From: an uncultured Lachnospiraceae bacterium
GTDB taxonomy: Bacteria; Bacillota; Clostridia; Lachnospirales; Lachnospiraceae
Length of the DNA stretch: 6,264 bases
Assembly (NCBI GenBank): GCA_947631755.1
Contig: CANRMO010000147.1
Coordinates: forward strand, 1-6,264
Reading direction: 5' to 3'
Under the pieces are notes generated by a model. It made no database searches and was not told the origin of the DNA. It was given only the letters and a program-made list of their open reading frames with translations. Below are positions 5,567 to 6,264 of this stretch, one piece after another; the first letter of the stretch is position 1; each line of letters opens with the position of its first letter. The position numbers were made by a program, and so were the translations under genes.

Positions 5567-6264
5567 CAGTCCAGATAATCCTTTAATTTGCGGCTGCGGC
5601 TCGGATGGCGGAGTTTTCGCAGCGCTTTTGCCTCTATCTGGCGGATGCGCTCGCGGGTGACATCAAACTCCTTGCCCACCTCTTCCAATGTCCTTGCCCG
5701 CCCGTCATCCAATCCGAAACGGAGGCGCAGGACTTTTTGCTCTCTCTCTGTGAGAGTGCCGAGAACTTCTACGAGCTGCTCTTTCAAAAGAGTAAACGCA
5801 GCGGCCTCTGCCGGCACAGGCACATTGTCGTCCTGGATAAAATCGCCCAGATGGCTGTCCTCCTCCTCGCCGATCGGCGTCTCAAGGGACACGGGTTCCT
5901 GCGAGATCTTCTGGATCTCCCGGACACGATCCACCGGCAGGTTCATTTTTTCTGCAATCTCCTCCGGATAAGGTTCGCGCCCCAGCTCCTGCAAAAGCTG
6001 TCTCTGGACGCGGATCAGTTTATTGATCGTCTCCACCATGTGGACCGGGATGCGAATGGTCCTCGCCTGGTCAGCGATAGCCCTCGTGATCGCCTGGCGG
6101 ATCCACCATGTGGCGTAAGTGCTGAACTTATATCCCTTGCGGTAATCAAATTTTTCTACCGCCTTGATCAGTCCCAGATTGCCCTCCTGGATCAAGTCGA
6201 GAAACAGCATACCGCGCCCTACATAGCGCTTGGCAATGCTGACCACCAGGCGGAGATTTGCCTC
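5566..6264 (-). CDS. rpoD: RNA polymerase primary sigma factor, C-terminal part
   Basis: The housekeeping sigma factor (SigA/RpoD), which directs RNA polymerase to -10/-35 promoters. The frame is open to the right edge (first residues EANLRLVVSIAKR), so region 1 and the start of region 2 lie outside; 232 residues are visible. Region 2.2, which contacts core polymerase, spans about 22-41 (LDLIQEGNLGLIKAVEKFDY). Regions 2.3-2.4, for -10 melting and recognition, span about 46-66, with the aromatic FSTYATWWIRQ. Region 3 follows to about 130, and region 4 ends the protein with the -35-binding helix-turn-helix at about 192-218 (EVGKEFDVTRERIRQIEAKAL). The HPSRSRKLKDYL C-terminus is that of a primary sigma rather than an alternative one. 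The GTG at 6246 is an internal valine codon, not a start. The gene stops at 5566 and overlaps trmK by one base. Confidence 0.98.
   Translation of the reverse strand, partial: EANLRLVVSIAKRYVGRGMLFLDLIQEGNLGLIKAVEKFDYRKGYKFSTYATWWIRQAITRAIADQARTIRIPVHMVETINKLIRVQRQLLQELGREPYPEEIAEKMNLPVDRVREIQKISQEPVSLETPIGEEEDSHLGDFIQDDNVPVPAEAAAFTLLKEQLVEVLGTLTEREQKVLRLRFGLDDGRARTLEEVGKEFDVTRERIRQIEAKALRKLRHPSRSRKLKDYLD
5579..5584 (-). promoter_or_regulatory. Ribosome binding site of trmK, inside rpoD
   Basis: AAAGGA on the minus strand, 12 nt before ATG 5566. The spacing is long, so reinitiation by ribosomes finishing rpoD at the TGATG overlap probably contributes. Confidence 0.45.

Noticed and set aside
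1..6264. Mobile element, CRISPR array, defence or toxin-antitoxin system
   Set aside because: I found no regularly spaced direct repeats, transposase or integrase motifs, tRNA genes or paired small toxin-like genes. The content is ordinary core genome.

Overview
The window looks like chromosomal backbone of a Gram-positive anaerobe of the Clostridia, most likely a Lachnospiraceae-type organism. The case rests on the gene order rpoD-trmK, strong AGGAGG-type ribosome sites, a long clostridial-style M29 aminopeptidase, a TGS-containing nucleoside kinase, and an RNase P RNA of the ancestral type A rather than the Bacillus type B. The family-level assignment is inference. Every gene I can support lies on the minus strand, so the window reads from its right end to its left end.

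In transcription order: (1) the 3' two thirds of rpoD, the primary sigma factor, cut by the right edge; (2) trmK, the tRNA m1A22 methyltransferase, coupled to rpoD through a TGATG overlap; (3) after 12 nt, a 549-residue protein joining a TGS domain and a ThrRS-editing-like domain to a uridine-kinase-like P-loop domain; (4) rnpB, the RNase P RNA, whose first paired base falls in the kinase stop codon and whose likely promoter lies inside the last kinase codons; (5) an M29 metallo-aminopeptidase with an unusual N-terminal extension of about 220 residues; (6) purE, 28 nt downstream, with no other purine gene in view; (7) the first 60 codons of a secreted protein of unknown function, cut by the left edge.

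The first four genes have a common theme of transcription and tRNA maturation: sigma factor, tRNA methyltransferase, a kinase built on ThrRS-derived parts, and the tRNA 5'-processing ribozyme. The aminopeptidase and purE form a second short transcription unit, or are reached by readthrough from rnpB.

I see no mobile element, CRISPR array, toxin-antitoxin pair or defence system. The points most worth a second look are the kinase with all four ThrRS editing-site residues replaced and an altered nucleoside-binding motif, the overlap of kinase gene end with rnpB start and promoter, a REP-like hairpin that encodes the tail of TrmK, and the extended aminopeptidase.
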